This document shows positions 40,177 to 49,052 of a stretch of 63,292 bases of DNA, in pieces. The DNA is from Xanthomonas codiaei. GTDB taxonomy: Bacteria; Pseudomonadota; Gammaproteobacteria; Xanthomonadales; Xanthomonadaceae. The notes beneath the pieces are model-generated. The model did no database searches. It was not told the DNA's origin and saw only the letters and a program-made list of their open reading frames with translations. Made by a program: the position numbers and the translations under genes. Each line of letters starts with the position of its first letter. Position 1 is the first letter of the stretch. The DNA lies in NCBI RefSeq assembly GCF_002939785.1, contig NZ_MDEC01000012.1, forward strand, positions 1-63,292. The letters run 5' to 3'.

Positions 40177-40204
40177 ACATCGCCACGCCCATGCGTGGCG
40201 ATGT
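40177..40204 (+). terminator. terminator-like hairpin after the small periplasmic gene
   Basis: A perfect 12-bp stem ACATCGCCACGC/GCGTGGCGATGT with loop CCAT, nine bases after the stop. No U-run; MCP10 starts 45 bases later and shows no promoter of its own, so read-through is likely. Confidence 0.5.
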
Positions 40205-40249
40205 GCTGTCTGGATTATGCGGACTGACTTCTACGGGGGAATCGTGTCA

Positions 40250-42628
40250 ATGCAATGGATCAATAATCTGAAATTGATGCCGCGGCTGATGCTGGCGTTC
40301 GGCATCGTGCTGCTCATCATGCTGGTGCAGGGGATCATCGCGTATTCGGGCCTGGCATCGCTCAACAACGTCACCCGCGACCTGGCCGGCAACACCATGT
40401 CCAGCGTGCGCGAGGCCGGCGATCTGCGCGGCATGCTCGGCGAATACCGGAATGCGTCTTACCAAAACCTGGTACGCGCCAGCGATGCGGTCAAGCAGGA
40501 AGCCAAGGTCCGTGCCAAGCGGCTGCATGGCGAAATCGAGGCGACGATCAAGGGCTACCCCCGCCTGATCGAAAGTCCGCAACAGAAAAAGCTGTTCGAT
40601 GTATTCGTGGCGGACTGGAAGAAGGCCTCGGCCTCCTATGCCAGCGTCGACGAAATGATCGAGCTCAATCTCCCGGACGACGCCATCGACACCTTCGTCG
40701 GTGAAACACGCACCCTGCACAACAAGGCCAAGGATTCGCTGGCGGCGTTGATCGCCGAAGACAACCTGCTCGCGCAGGCGGCCAAGACCAAGGCCGAGAA
40801 GGTCCACGCCACGTCGGTTTCGCTGACCGTGATGGTGCTGCTGATCGGCATCGCCGGCGGCCTGGGCCTGGCCTTCCTGTTCGCCCGTTCCATCGTCAAG
40901 AGCATGCGCGGCGCGGTCACCACCGCCACCGAAATCGCCGGCGGCAAGCTGGATGGCCAGATCAACGTGCAGGGCCAGGACGAAGTGGGCGAACTGATGC
41001 GCTCCATGCAGCGCATGCAGCGCGACCTGAAGGAGCGCATCGAACGCGATCGCACCATTGCCGACGAGAATCTGCGCATCCGTACCGCGCTGGACAAGTC
41101 CTCCACCGGCACCTTCATCACCGACCCCGAGCGGGTCATCATCTACGCCAACGACGCCTTCAAGAAGATCGTGGCGCAGTACGAAAGCAGCATTCGCCTG
41201 GCATCGCCGGAGTTCGATGCGAGCAAGGTCATCGGCCAGCACATCAGCTACCTGGGCCTGTCCGATGCCACCGTGCGCAAGGCCATTGCCGCACTGGAAC
41301 GCGATGGCGTCACCAGCTTCGAAGAGCGCTTCGGCGAAGTGGTGCTGGCGCAGACCGTCACCGGCATCAAGAACGAGGAAGGGCAAACCACCGGCGAAGT
41401 CTGCGAGTGGCGCGACCGCACCATCGAAGTGCAGGTCGAAGAGGAAGTCGCCCGTATTGTGCGCGCCGCCGCCAGCGGCGACATGAGTGGCCGGGTGGAA
41501 ACCGACGGCAAGCAGGGCTTCTTCCTGCAGCTGGCGCAGCAGCTCAACGGCTTGCTGGACGCCAACGCCGCCAGCATCGAGCAGATTTCCGCGCTGTTGT
41601 CGGCGCTGTCGCGCGGCGACCTCACCGTGCGCATGCACGGGCAGTTCAGCGGCGTGTTCGCGCAGATGCGCGACGATGCCAATGCCACCGCCGAGCAGCT
41701 GGCCGACATCGTCGGGCGCATCAAGTCCTCGTCCACGGCCATCAATGCGGCGGCCGGCGAGATCGCCTCCGGCAATACCGACCTGTCGCATCGCACCGAA
41801 CAGCAGGCCGCCAACCTGGAAGAAACCGCCGCCTCGATGGAAGAGCTCACCTCCACCGTCCGGCAGAACGCCGAAAGCGCCCGCCAGGCCAATCAGCTGG
41901 CGATCGGCGCCACCGGTGTGGCCTCGCAGGGCGGCGAGGTGGTGTCGCAGGTGGTCACCACCATGTCCGGCATCGAAGCCTCGTCCAAGAAGATCGCCGA
42001 CATCATCAGCGTCATCGACGGCATTGCGTTCCAGACCAACATCCTGGCCTTGAATGCCGCGGTGGAAGCCGCGCGTGCCGGCGAACAGGGCCGCGGCTTT
42101 GCGGTGGTGGCCTCGGAAGTGCGCACGCTGGCACAGCGCTCGGCCGGTGCGGCCAAGGAGATCAAGGGCCTGATCGACGATTCCGTGCACAAGGTCGCCG
42201 AAGGCTCGGCACTGGTGCGCAAGGCCGGTGCCACCATGGCCGACATCGTGGCCAGCGTGCAGCGCGTCACCGACATCATGGGCGAGATTTCGGCCGCTTC
42301 GCAGGAGCAGTCGGCCGGCATCGAGCAGGTCAACCAGACCATCACCCAGATGGACGAGACCACCCAGCAGAACGCCGCGTTGGTGGAAGAAGCCACCGCC
42401 GCCGCCCGCTCGATGGAAGAGCAGGCCGGCCACCTGGCCGAAGCGGTGTCGGTGTTCAAGCTGGACGAACCGGCCGCCGCCGCCGCGCAGGCCCGCGTGC
42501 GTCCGGTGGCATCGCGTCCGGTTGGCGTCAAGACCGCCGCCAAGCCGGCCCCGCGCACTGCGGCAACGTCCGCGCGACCTGCCACGCCACAGGCCGCCCT
42601 GGCCGACGGTAACTGGCAAGAGTTCTGA
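40250..42628 (+). CDS. methyl-accepting chemotaxis protein MCP10 (four-helix-bundle sensor, PAS)
   Basis: 792 residues: TM1 (11-32), a four-helix-bundle sensor with [22 protein letters not shown]2 (192-212), HAMP, a PAS domain (276-390) with [18 protein letters not shown] and CEWRDRT (Trp387), HAMP-like units, and the signalling hairpin with its tip near 594. The position 49 residues before Trp387 is not His, so the Aer2 heme signature is absent. It ends in NWQEF, the tether closest to the enterobacterial NWETF. GGGGGA precedes ATG 40250. It is followed by a strong hairpin. Confidence 0.93.
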   Translation: MQWINNLKLMPRLMLAFGIVLLIMLVQGIIAYSGLASLNNVTRDLAGNTMSSVREAGDLRGMLGEYRNASYQNLVRASDAVKQEAKVRAKRLHGEIEATIKGYPRLIESPQQKKLFDVFVADWKKASASYASVDEMIELNLPDDAIDTFVGETRTLHNKAKDSLAALIAEDNLLAQAAKTKAEKVHATSVSLTVMVLLIGIAGGLGLAFLFARSIVKSMRGAVTTATEIAGGKLDGQINVQGQDEVGELMRSMQRMQRDLKERIERDRTIADENLRIRTALDKSSTGTFITDPERVIIYANDAFKKIVAQYESSIRLASPEFDASKVIGQHISYLGLSDATVRKAIAALERDGVTSFEERFGEVVLAQTVTGIKNEEGQTTGEVCEWRDRTIEVQVEEEVARIVRAAASGDMSGRVETDGKQGFFLQLAQQLNGLLDANAASIEQISALLSALSRGDLTVRMHGQFSGVFAQMRDDANATAEQLADIVGRIKSSSTAINAAAGEIASGNTDLSHRTEQQAANLEETAASMEELTSTVRQNAESARQANQLAIGATGVASQGGEVVSQVVTTMSGIEASSKKIADIISVIDGIAFQTNILALNAAVEAARAGEQGRGFAVVASEVRTLAQRSAGAAKEIKGLIDDSVHKVAEGSALVRKAGATMADIVASVQRVTDIMGEISAASQEQSAGIEQVNQTITQMDETTQQNAALVEEATAAARSMEEQAGHLAEAVSVFKLDEPAAAAAQARVRPVASRPVGVKTAAKPAPRTAATSARPATPQAALADGNWQEF

Positions 42629-42643
42629 TCCACCGCTGTCACC

Positions 42644-42674
42644 CACAACGCCCCGGCCCTGCCGGGGCGTTGTG
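42644..42674 (+). terminator. terminator-like hairpin after MCP10
   Basis: A perfect 14-bp stem CACAACGCCCCGGC/GCCGGGGCGTTGTG with loop CCT, 16 bases after the stop, followed by CATTTG. Confidence 0.6.
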
Positions 42675-42840
42675 CATTTGGAGCCACTGCTGGAGCGTGG
42701 ATCTACGTTGCCCCCTGCGCGGGCACGCTGCCGGGGATGTCACGGCGTGCGGCTTCAGCGCGCCGCGCCCGACAAACGCGCAGCCCGGCCCAGTCACACT
42801 GCCGACCGAACACAACCGCACGCAATCCACGCATTGGCGC

Positions 42841-42868
42841 TTCAGTTGCGCGGCTCCGTGGCCGATAT
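42841..42868 (+). promoter_or_regulatory. sigma-28-like promoter of cheR-cheD-cheB
   Basis: TTCAGTTG, 12 bases, GCCGATAT, 22 bases before ATG 42891. The -10 is good, the -35 partial, and the spacer one base long. Confidence 0.5.
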
Positions 42869-42890
42869 CCAGTGATAGCTAACGACGCGT

Positions 42891-43757
42891 ATGGATATGA
42901 CGACTACGACTCCTGCTTCAGACACACGCGAATTCGATTTCGGCGACCGCGATTTCAAGCGCGTTTGCGACCTGATCTATCAGCGTGTCGGCATCGCCCT
43001 GGCCCCGGCCAAGCGCGACATGGTGTATGGCCGCCTGTCGCGCCGCCTGCGCGTGCTCGGCCTGCGCTCGTTCCGCGATTACCTCGACCAGCTGGAAGCC
43101 GGCAACGACGAAGAAGAATGGCAGGCGTTCACCAACGCACTGACCACCAACCTGACCTCGTTCTTCCGCGAGCCGCACCACTTCGACAAGCTGCGCGAAG
43201 AACTGCAGAAGCGCGCCTCGCAGGCGCCATTGAAGATCTGGTCGTGCGCCGCCTCTACCGGCGAGGAGCCCTACTCCATCGCCATCACCGCCTGCGAAGC
43301 CTTCGGCACACTGACCCCGCCGGTGAGCATCGTCGCCACCGACGTCGATACCCAGGTGCTGGAGACCGCCTCGCGCGGCGTCTACGCCATCGACCGCGTC
43401 GCCTCGCTGGATGCTTCGATCAAGCGCAAGTACTTCCAGCGCGGCAGCGGACCCAACGAGGGCAAGTGCCGGGTGATTCCGGCGCTGCGCCAGCTCATCG
43501 AATACCGCCAGCTGAACCTGCTGGCCCCGCGTTACGACGTGGGCGGCCCGTACGCGGCGCTGTTCTGCCGCAACGTGATGATCTATTTCGACAAGCCCAC
43601 CCAGCGCGGCATCCTGTCGCGTCTGGTCAGCCACATGGGCGACGACGGCCTCCTCTACACCGGGCACTCGGAGAACTACCTGCACGCGGCCGATCTGATC
43701 CAGCCGTGCGGCCGCACGCTGTATCGGCGCGCCCCGCGCGCAGGAGCCTCTGCATGA
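42891..43757 (+). CDS. cheR: chemoreceptor methyltransferase CheR
   Basis: A 288-residue SAM-dependent enzyme that methylates glutamates in receptor signalling helices. It has an N-terminal helical domain (10-90), then the SAM fold with [29 protein letters not shown] and [13 protein letters not shown]. The beta-subdomain that docks the receptor xWxxF tether lies within the fold; six receptors in the window carry such tethers. It is first in a tight operon, its stop overlapping cheD by ATGA. Confidence 0.94.
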   Translation: MDMTTTTPASDTREFDFGDRDFKRVCDLIYQRVGIALAPAKRDMVYGRLSRRLRVLGLRSFRDYLDQLEAGNDEEEWQAFTNALTTNLTSFFREPHHFDKLREELQKRASQAPLKIWSCAASTGEEPYSIAITACEAFGTLTPPVSIVATDVDTQVLETASRGVYAIDRVASLDASIKRKYFQRGSGPNEGKCRVIPALRQLIEYRQLNLLAPRYDVGGPYAALFCRNVMIYFDKPTQRGILSRLVSHMGDDGLLYTGHSENYLHAADLIQPCGRTLYRRAPRAGASA

Positions 43758-44350
43758 GCACCGCCGTGCAAGTCGATGACGTGATGCGGTACCGCGATTC
43801 GCGCTTCCAGACCATCACCGCCAAGCTGCTGCCCACCCAATACCTGGTGGTGGACGACGACACCGCGTTGACGACCACCTTGGGATCGTGCGTTGCAGCC
43901 TGCTTGCGCGACCCGGTGCTCAAGATCGGCGGCATGAATCACTTCCTGCTGCCCGAAGGTCAGGTCGGCGATGGCGCACCCGCGCGCTACGGCAGTTATG
44001 CGATGGAGTTGCTGATCAACGACATGCTCAAGCGCGGCGCGCATCGCAAACGCATCGAAGCCAAGGTCTTCGGCGGCGCCAACGTGCTCAAGGGCTTCAC
44101 CAGCAACCCGGTCGGCACCCGCAACGCCGAGTTCGTCCGCCAGTACCTGCAGGCCGAACACATTCCCATCATTGCCGAAGATCTGTGCGGCATCCATCCG
44201 CGCAAGGTGTGGTTCTTCCCGACGACCGGCCGGGTGGTCGTGCAGCGTCTGCCGCACGCACACGAAGCCGAAGTCGCCGCCGCCGAATCGGCCGTGCGTG
44301 CCCGTCTGTCCAAAGCACCGGTCACCGGTGGAGTGGAGCTGTTCGAATGA
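43754..44350 (+). CDS. cheD: receptor glutamine deamidase CheD
   Basis: 198 residues. CheD converts Gln at receptor methylation sites to Glu. The catalytic Cys46 lies in [10 protein letters not shown] and His63 in GGMNHFLLP, with Thr residues just before the Cys. Receptor helices here include QQ pairs such as [12 protein letters not shown] that could be substrates. The ATGA overlaps with cheR before and cheB after indicate coupled translation. Confidence 0.92.
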   Translation: MSTAVQVDDVMRYRDSRFQTITAKLLPTQYLVVDDDTALTTTLGSCVAACLRDPVLKIGGMNHFLLPEGQVGDGAPARYGSYAMELLINDMLKRGAHRKRIEAKVFGGANVLKGFTSNPVGTRNAEFVRQYLQAEHIPIIAEDLCGIHPRKVWFFPTTGRVVVQRLPHAHEAEVAAAESAVRARLSKAPVTGGVELFE

Positions 44351-45423
44351 CGCTGGAAACTCCCGTACGTGTCCTCATCGTCGACGATTCGGCGGTGGTA
44401 CGTCAGATGCTCACCGAAATCCTCTCGCGCGACGCCGGCATCGAAGTGGTCGGCTCCGCCGCCGATCCGTTGCTGGCGCGCGAAAAGATCAAGCGCCTCA
44501 ATCCGGACGTGATCACGCTGGATGTGGAAATGCCGCGCATGGACGGCCTGGTGTTCCTGGAAAACCTGATGCGCCTGCGCCCCACCCCGGTGGTGATGAT
44601 TTCATCGCTGACCGAACGCGGCGCAGACACGACCTTGCAGGCGCTGTCGCTGGGCGCGGTGGATTTCGTCTCCAAGCCCAAGATCGATGTCGCGCGTGGG
44701 CTGGAAGGCTACGCAGAAGAGATCGTCAGCAAGGTCAAGATGGCCGCCAAGGCCAAGGTCAGCGCCCTGCACCGCCCCAGCACGCCCAAGGTCACCCTGG
44801 ACATGCAGTCCGCGCCGGTGCCGGGCAGCGCGCTGCGCTTTCGCACCACCGACCGCCTGATCGCGATCGGCGCTTCCGCCGGCGGCACCGAAGCGCTGCG
44901 CGTGGTGCTCGAACACATGCCGGCCGACGCGCCGGCGGTGGTGATGACCCAGCACCTGCCGGCCAGCTTCAGTACCGCCTTCGCCGAACGCCTCAACCGC
45001 CACTCGGCGATGTCGGTGCGCGAGGCCAGCGATGGCGAAGCGATCCTGCCCGGCCATGCCTACCTGCCACCGGGCGGCCAGCATCTGCGCATCATCCGCG
45101 ACGGTGCGCGCTGGCGCTGCCGCATCGACGACGGCCCGCCGGTCAATCGCCACAAGCCGGCGGTGGACGTGCTGTTCCGTTCGGTGGCCGCCAACGCCGG
45201 CCCGAATGCGGTTGGCGCCATTCTCACCGGCATGGGCGATGACGGTGCGCGCGGCCTGCTGGAAATGCTGCAGGCCGGCGCCCCCACGCTGGTGCAGGAC
45301 GAAGCCAGCAGCGTGGTCTGGGGAATGCCCGGCGCCGCCTACAAACTCGGCGCTGCGCAGGAAGTGGTGCCGCTGGATCGCGTGGCCGAGCGCCTGATCG
45401 CCTTGTCGGCCCAGGCGCGCTGA
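44347..45423 (+). CDS. cheB: receptor methylesterase/deamidase CheB
   Basis: 358 residues: an N-terminal receiver domain with Asp13-Asp14, phospho-acceptor Asp59 ([12 protein letters not shown]) and a Lys in VSKPK, a linker (about 125-170), and a C-terminal esterase domain whose catalytic Ser is in [10 protein letters not shown], His in TQHLP and Asp in GMGDDG. It removes methyl groups when phosphorylated by CheA, closing the adaptation loop. It starts inside the cheD stop and is followed six bases later by the GGDEF/EAL gene. Confidence 0.94.
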   Translation: MTLETPVRVLIVDDSAVVRQMLTEILSRDAGIEVVGSAADPLLAREKIKRLNPDVITLDVEMPRMDGLVFLENLMRLRPTPVVMISSLTERGADTTLQALSLGAVDFVSKPKIDVARGLEGYAEEIVSKVKMAAKAKVSALHRPSTPKVTLDMQSAPVPGSALRFRTTDRLIAIGASAGGTEALRVVLEHMPADAPAVVMTQHLPASFSTAFAERLNRHSAMSVREASDGEAILPGHAYLPPGGQHLRIIRDGARWRCRIDDGPPVNRHKPAVDVLFRSVAANAGPNAVGAILTGMGDDGARGLLEMLQAGAPTLVQDEASSVVWGMPGAAYKLGAAQEVVPLDRVAERLIALSAQAR

Positions 45424-45429
45424 TCGCCC

Positions 45430-47757
45430 ATGCCAGCGCTCCCCCCGCACCCGAACGACCCGGCGGAGGCACCTGGCGCTGTGGATGCCGCGCCGCTCGT
45501 CGTTGCGGCGGGCGCGGCCGGGCGCACCGCCGAGGGTGTGGCCATCGTGGCTGGCCCGCTCACCGCCGGCATGCGCATGCAGGGCGAAAGCCCGCAGGAC
45601 AGGCGTTCGCGGCTGCTGGCCGAAGCCCTGGACGGCAGCAGCAGTGCCATCCTGATCTGCGACCTGCAATCGCGCCTGCTGTACGCCAACGATGGCTTCC
45701 AGCGCATGTTCGGCTATACCGAGGCCGAACTGGTGGGCCAGCGCCCCTCCGACGTGCTGACCCGCGCGCAGAGCGACCAGACCGAAGTCGCACGCATCCG
45801 CGAGCGCGCCGATGCCCTGCAGCACACCCGCGCCGATCTGCTGGTGTATCGCAAGGACGGCTCGCCGCTGTGGATCTCGCTCAATTTCAATCCGATCTAC
45901 GACGCCCGGCATCACCCGTCGCATTACGTTGCGGTGCTGACCGACATCACCGATACCAAGATGCACGAGGTGCTGCAGCACCGCGTGCTCGAAGCCCTGG
46001 TGCAGGAACGCCCGCTGATCGAAGTGATGACGCTGATCTGCAGCGAAGTGGAGCGCATCGCACCGGATGTGCTTGCCACGGTGATGAGCGCCGACAACCA
46101 GGGCTGCCTGCATTCCCTGGCCGCGCCCAGCCTGCCGCCCGAGTACGCCGATGCGGTCAACGGCCTGAAGATCGCACCGGGTGCCGGCGCCTGCGGCACC
46201 GCAGCCTGGCGCGGACGACCGGTGATGGTGGAAGACATCGCCACCGACCCGTTGTTCGCGCAATACCGCGATCTCTTGCTGCCGATGGGCCTGCACGCCT
46301 GCTGGAGCGCCCCGATCCGTTCCAACAGCGCACGCGTGCTGGGCACCTTTGCGCTGTATTACCGCAAGCCGCAACGCGCCGACGCCTGGCATGTCCGGTT
46401 GACCGAACTGTGCCAGCAGCTGTGCACGCTGGCGCTGGAGCGCGAGCAGATCCGCCAGCGCGTGCACCAGCTCGCCTTCTACGATGCATTGACCGGCCTG
46501 CCCAACCGCATCATGTTCAGCGCACGCGCCGAGCAGGCGCTGACCCAGGCCGAATATGCCGGCGAGCCGGCGGCACTGATGTTCATCAACATCGACCGCT
46601 TCAAGCTGATCAACGACAGCCAGGGACATGCTGCCGGCGATGGCCTGCTGCGCGACATCGCGCTGCGCGTCACCGACCAGCTGGCGGCCACCGCCATGCT
46701 GGCGCGCGTAGCCGGCGACGAATTCGCCCTGGCACTGCCGCACTGCAGTGCCGAGCAGGCCAGCGCCGCGGCCGAGCGCGTGCTCGGCACCATCGCCAGC
46801 CCGCTGACCGTGGGCCACATGACGGTGCACTCGTCGGCCAGCATCGGCGTGGCGATGTTTCCCGAGGACGGGCGCGACATCAACATCCTGCTGCGGCACG
46901 CCGACCTGGCGATGAACCGTGCCAAGAAGGAAGGCGGCGGCCGCTTCCGCTTTTTCAGTTCCGATATGAACCGCATGGCGCAGGAGCGCGTGGCGCTGGA
47001 GGCCGAGCTGCGCCAGGCCATCGGTCGCGGTCAGCTGCAGCTGCATTACCAGCCGCAGATGCATAGCGCCGCACCGCACGCACTGTATGGCGTGGAAGCG
47101 CTGCTGCGCTGGAACCACCCGCAGTTGGGCGCGATCTCGCCGGCGCGGTTTCTGCCGGTGGCCGAAGAGCAAGGCATGATGCCGCAGCTCAACGACTGGG
47201 TGCTGCGCCACGCCTGCGAACAGGTGGCCGACTGGCGCCAACGCGGCGTGCCGGTGGCGCGCGTGTCGGTCAATCTGTCGGCCAGCGGCTTCGAAAGCCC
47301 GCGCATGCTGCCCGACCTGCTCCGGCTGATGGCCGATACCGGCGTGCAACCGTCCGACCTGACCCTGGAGCTGACCGAGAGCGTGATGCTCTCCGGGCAG
47401 TCCGGCGTGCTGGACAACCTGCACGCGATCCGCGAAGCCGGCATTTCGCTGTCGCTGGACGACTTCGGCACCGGCTACTCCAGCCTCAGCCACCTGCATC
47501 GCCTGCCGATCGACGAACTCAAGCTGGACATGAGCTTCGTACGCGACATCGAACACAGCGAGGACGCGCGCGCACTCACCACCTCGGTCCTGCGCATCGG
47601 CGAGCACCTGCGCAAGCACGTGGTGGCCGAAGGCGTCGAAAACGAGGCCCAACGCCTGTTTCTCGCCGACCTGGGGTGCGAGGTGTTGCAAGGCTATCTG
47701 TTCTCGCGCCCGTTGCCGGCTGCGGCACTGGAAGCCTGGCTGGGCGCGCAGCCTTAG
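45430..47757 (+). CDS. PAS-GAF-GGDEF-EAL cyclic-di-GMP enzyme
   Basis: 775 residues: a Pro/Ala-rich start, a PAS (about 60-175), a GAF (180-335) with CGTAAWRGRPV, a GGDEF domain (345-500) and an EAL domain (520-765). The GGDEF motif is AGDEF, and no RxxD inhibitory site precedes it; AGDEF versions can be active. The EAL domain keeps EALLRW, SVNLSASG, ELTES, LDDFGTGYSS and KLDMSF, so phosphodiesterase activity is likely. With no transmembrane segment it is cytosolic. Six bases after cheB, so cotranscribed with adaptation genes, linking receptor adaptation to c-di-GMP and the YcgR brake. Confidence 0.88.
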   Translation: MPALPPHPNDPAEAPGAVDAAPLVVAAGAAGRTAEGVAIVAGPLTAGMRMQGESPQDRRSRLLAEALDGSSSAILICDLQSRLLYANDGFQRMFGYTEAELVGQRPSDVLTRAQSDQTEVARIRERADALQHTRADLLVYRKDGSPLWISLNFNPIYDARHHPSHYVAVLTDITDTKMHEVLQHRVLEALVQERPLIEVMTLICSEVERIAPDVLATVMSADNQGCLHSLAAPSLPPEYADAVNGLKIAPGAGACGTAAWRGRPVMVEDIATDPLFAQYRDLLLPMGLHACWSAPIRSNSARVLGTFALYYRKPQRADAWHVRLTELCQQLCTLALEREQIRQRVHQLAFYDALTGLPNRIMFSARAEQALTQAEYAGEPAALMFINIDRFKLINDSQGHAAGDGLLRDIALRVTDQLAATAMLARVAGDEFALALPHCSAEQASAAAERVLGTIASPLTVGHMTVHSSASIGVAMFPEDGRDINILLRHADLAMNRAKKEGGGRFRFFSSDMNRMAQERVALEAELRQAIGRGQLQLHYQPQMHSAAPHALYGVEALLRWNHPQLGAISPARFLPVAEEQGMMPQLNDWVLRHACEQVADWRQRGVPVARVSVNLSASGFESPRMLPDLLRLMADTGVQPSDLTLELTESVMLSGQSGVLDNLHAIREAGISLSLDDFGTGYSSLSHLHRLPIDELKLDMSFVRDIEHSEDARALTTSVLRIGEHLRKHVVAEGVENEAQRLFLADLGCEVLQGYLFSRPLPAAALEAWLGAQP

Positions 47758-47823
47758 CGGGTTGCTGCCCCGGCGGCTGGCGGTACCCGAGTCACCCGTC
47801 CCCTCATCCAGCGCTGCGCGCCA

Positions 47824-47990
47824 CCTTCTCCCCTATGAAGGAGGACAATGTCCCGATGGGAGAAGGGAGTTAGCCCCTCTCCCATCGGGGCGAGAAGGCA
47901 CGGCTTGCGCGTCACTGGCGCGCGTGCCTTAGAGCGCCCGCGCCGCAAGCGCGGGCCGGGGCGTGGAGCGGGGGTTGGGGTGAGCGTACG
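47824..47990. repeat. dispersed intergenic palindromes (copy 2)
   Basis: CCCGATGGGAGA/TCTCCCATCGGG (47852-47863 with 47878-47889) and GCCCGCGC/GCGCGGGC near 47937-47957, followed by GGTTGGGGTGAGCGTACG, the inverse of the CTCACCCCAACC element at 4205. These lie between convergent genes and may act as bidirectional 3' structures. Confidence 0.55.
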
Positions 47991-48042
47991 GGCTGCATCC
48001 CGCACTCACTCAATGACGCAGGCATCACCGCAACGTCCACGC

Positions 48043-48858
48043 TCAGTGCAACGTACGCTTCAACCACCCCAGCAACTGCGCATTGACGAACGCCGGGTTT
48101 TCCAGCGAGGCGATATGCCCGGCATCGGGCACCAGTTCGTAATCGCAACAGATCGCCTCGGCCATCATCCACACCTCTTCCGGCGGGCGTGCCACATCGG
48201 CATCGCCGCCGAGCAAGAAAGTGCGCGCCGGATCCAGTGCAGACAGCGCGTCCAGGCGATCGGCCCGCCCGAAGATCAGCCGCCCGAGCGGCACGATCGA
48301 AGCACGCAACTGCTCGACCGAAAGCTGTGCCAGGCGCTGCGCAAATGCAGCCGGCAACGCCGAGGTCAGATCGATCCCCGGACGGAAGAAGATCGGCACG
48401 ATCGCCTCGATCAGCGCAGGCATCACCTGCCCCGCCGCCTCGATCGCATCGAGCATGCCGAAGTAACGCGTCCGCGTGGCCTGCGGCTCGGCACCGAGGA
48501 AGGTGTCCATCAACACCAGGCTGCGGACACGCTCCGGCGCCAGCAGCGCCAGCTCAGCGCCCCACATGCCGCCAACCGACAAGCCCACCACTGCGCACTG
48601 CGGCAGCTGCAGCGCATCCAGCAGGCCAAGCATCTGCCGCGCCAGATCGTCGATGCCCCGGGTCTGGTCGGGCAATCCGCCCGATTGTCCGTGGCCCCAG
48701 AGCTCCGGAACGATGACCTGGTAGTGCTGCGACAGGACCTGGATCTGCGGCTCCCACATGGCCGCATCCCAGAGGTAGCTGTGGCCGAGCAGGACCGGAA
48801 AGCCCTGGCCGTATTGTGCGTAGTGCAATGGTTGACCAGCGATCGTGCAAGTGGGCAT
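48043..48858 (-). CDS. alpha/beta hydrolase
   Basis: 271 residues with the alpha/beta-hydrolase fold: oxyanion region LLGHSYLWDAAMW, nucleophile elbow GLSVGG (Ser near 93), an acid in the GGDADVARPP region and His in DAGHIAS. It resembles 3-oxoadipate enol-lactonase-like and general esterase members, but the substrate cannot be assigned. No signal peptide, so cytosolic. It stands between the chemotaxis block and acnB, on the minus strand like acnB. Confidence 0.8.
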   Translation of the reverse strand: MPTCTIAGQPLHYAQYGQGFPVLLGHSYLWDAAMWEPQIQVLSQHYQVIVPELWGHGQSGGLPDQTRGIDDLARQMLGLLDALQLPQCAVVGLSVGGMWGAELALLAPERVRSLVLMDTFLGAEPQATRTRYFGMLDAIEAAGQVMPALIEAIVPIFFRPGIDLTSALPAAFAQRLAQLSVEQLRASIVPLGRLIFGRADRLDALSALDPARTFLLGGDADVARPPEEVWMMAEAICCDYELVPDAGHIASLENPAFVNAQLLGWLKRTLH

Positions 48859-49000
48859 GGCATCGAAGGTAAGTGGGGGAAGTGCCGGACACTAGCTCCC
48901 CCGACTTCAGATTTTTGTTGCAATGCGCCACGTCAGTCAGCTGTTGGTTGCCTTATCGCCCGTCATCGTGGATGCAACGCGAAGCCAACGCGCAAAAAGC

Positions 49001-49027
49001 GAAATGCCCGGCAGTGCCGGGCATTTC
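49001..49027 (-). terminator. intrinsic terminator of acnB
   Basis: GAAATGCCCGGC and its complement form a 12-bp stem with a 3-base loop. On the minus strand it is followed by GCTTTTTGCG. It lies 26 bases beyond the acnB stop. Confidence 0.75.
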
Positions 49028-49052
49028 GGGACAACACACAGCCATGACGGCA

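Noticed and set aside
40900..41500. Heme-binding PAS in MCP10 (and the related PAS of MCP4)
   Set aside because: The EWRDRT Trp is kept but the FHxxPxH segment is absent and no His lies 49 residues before the Trp.
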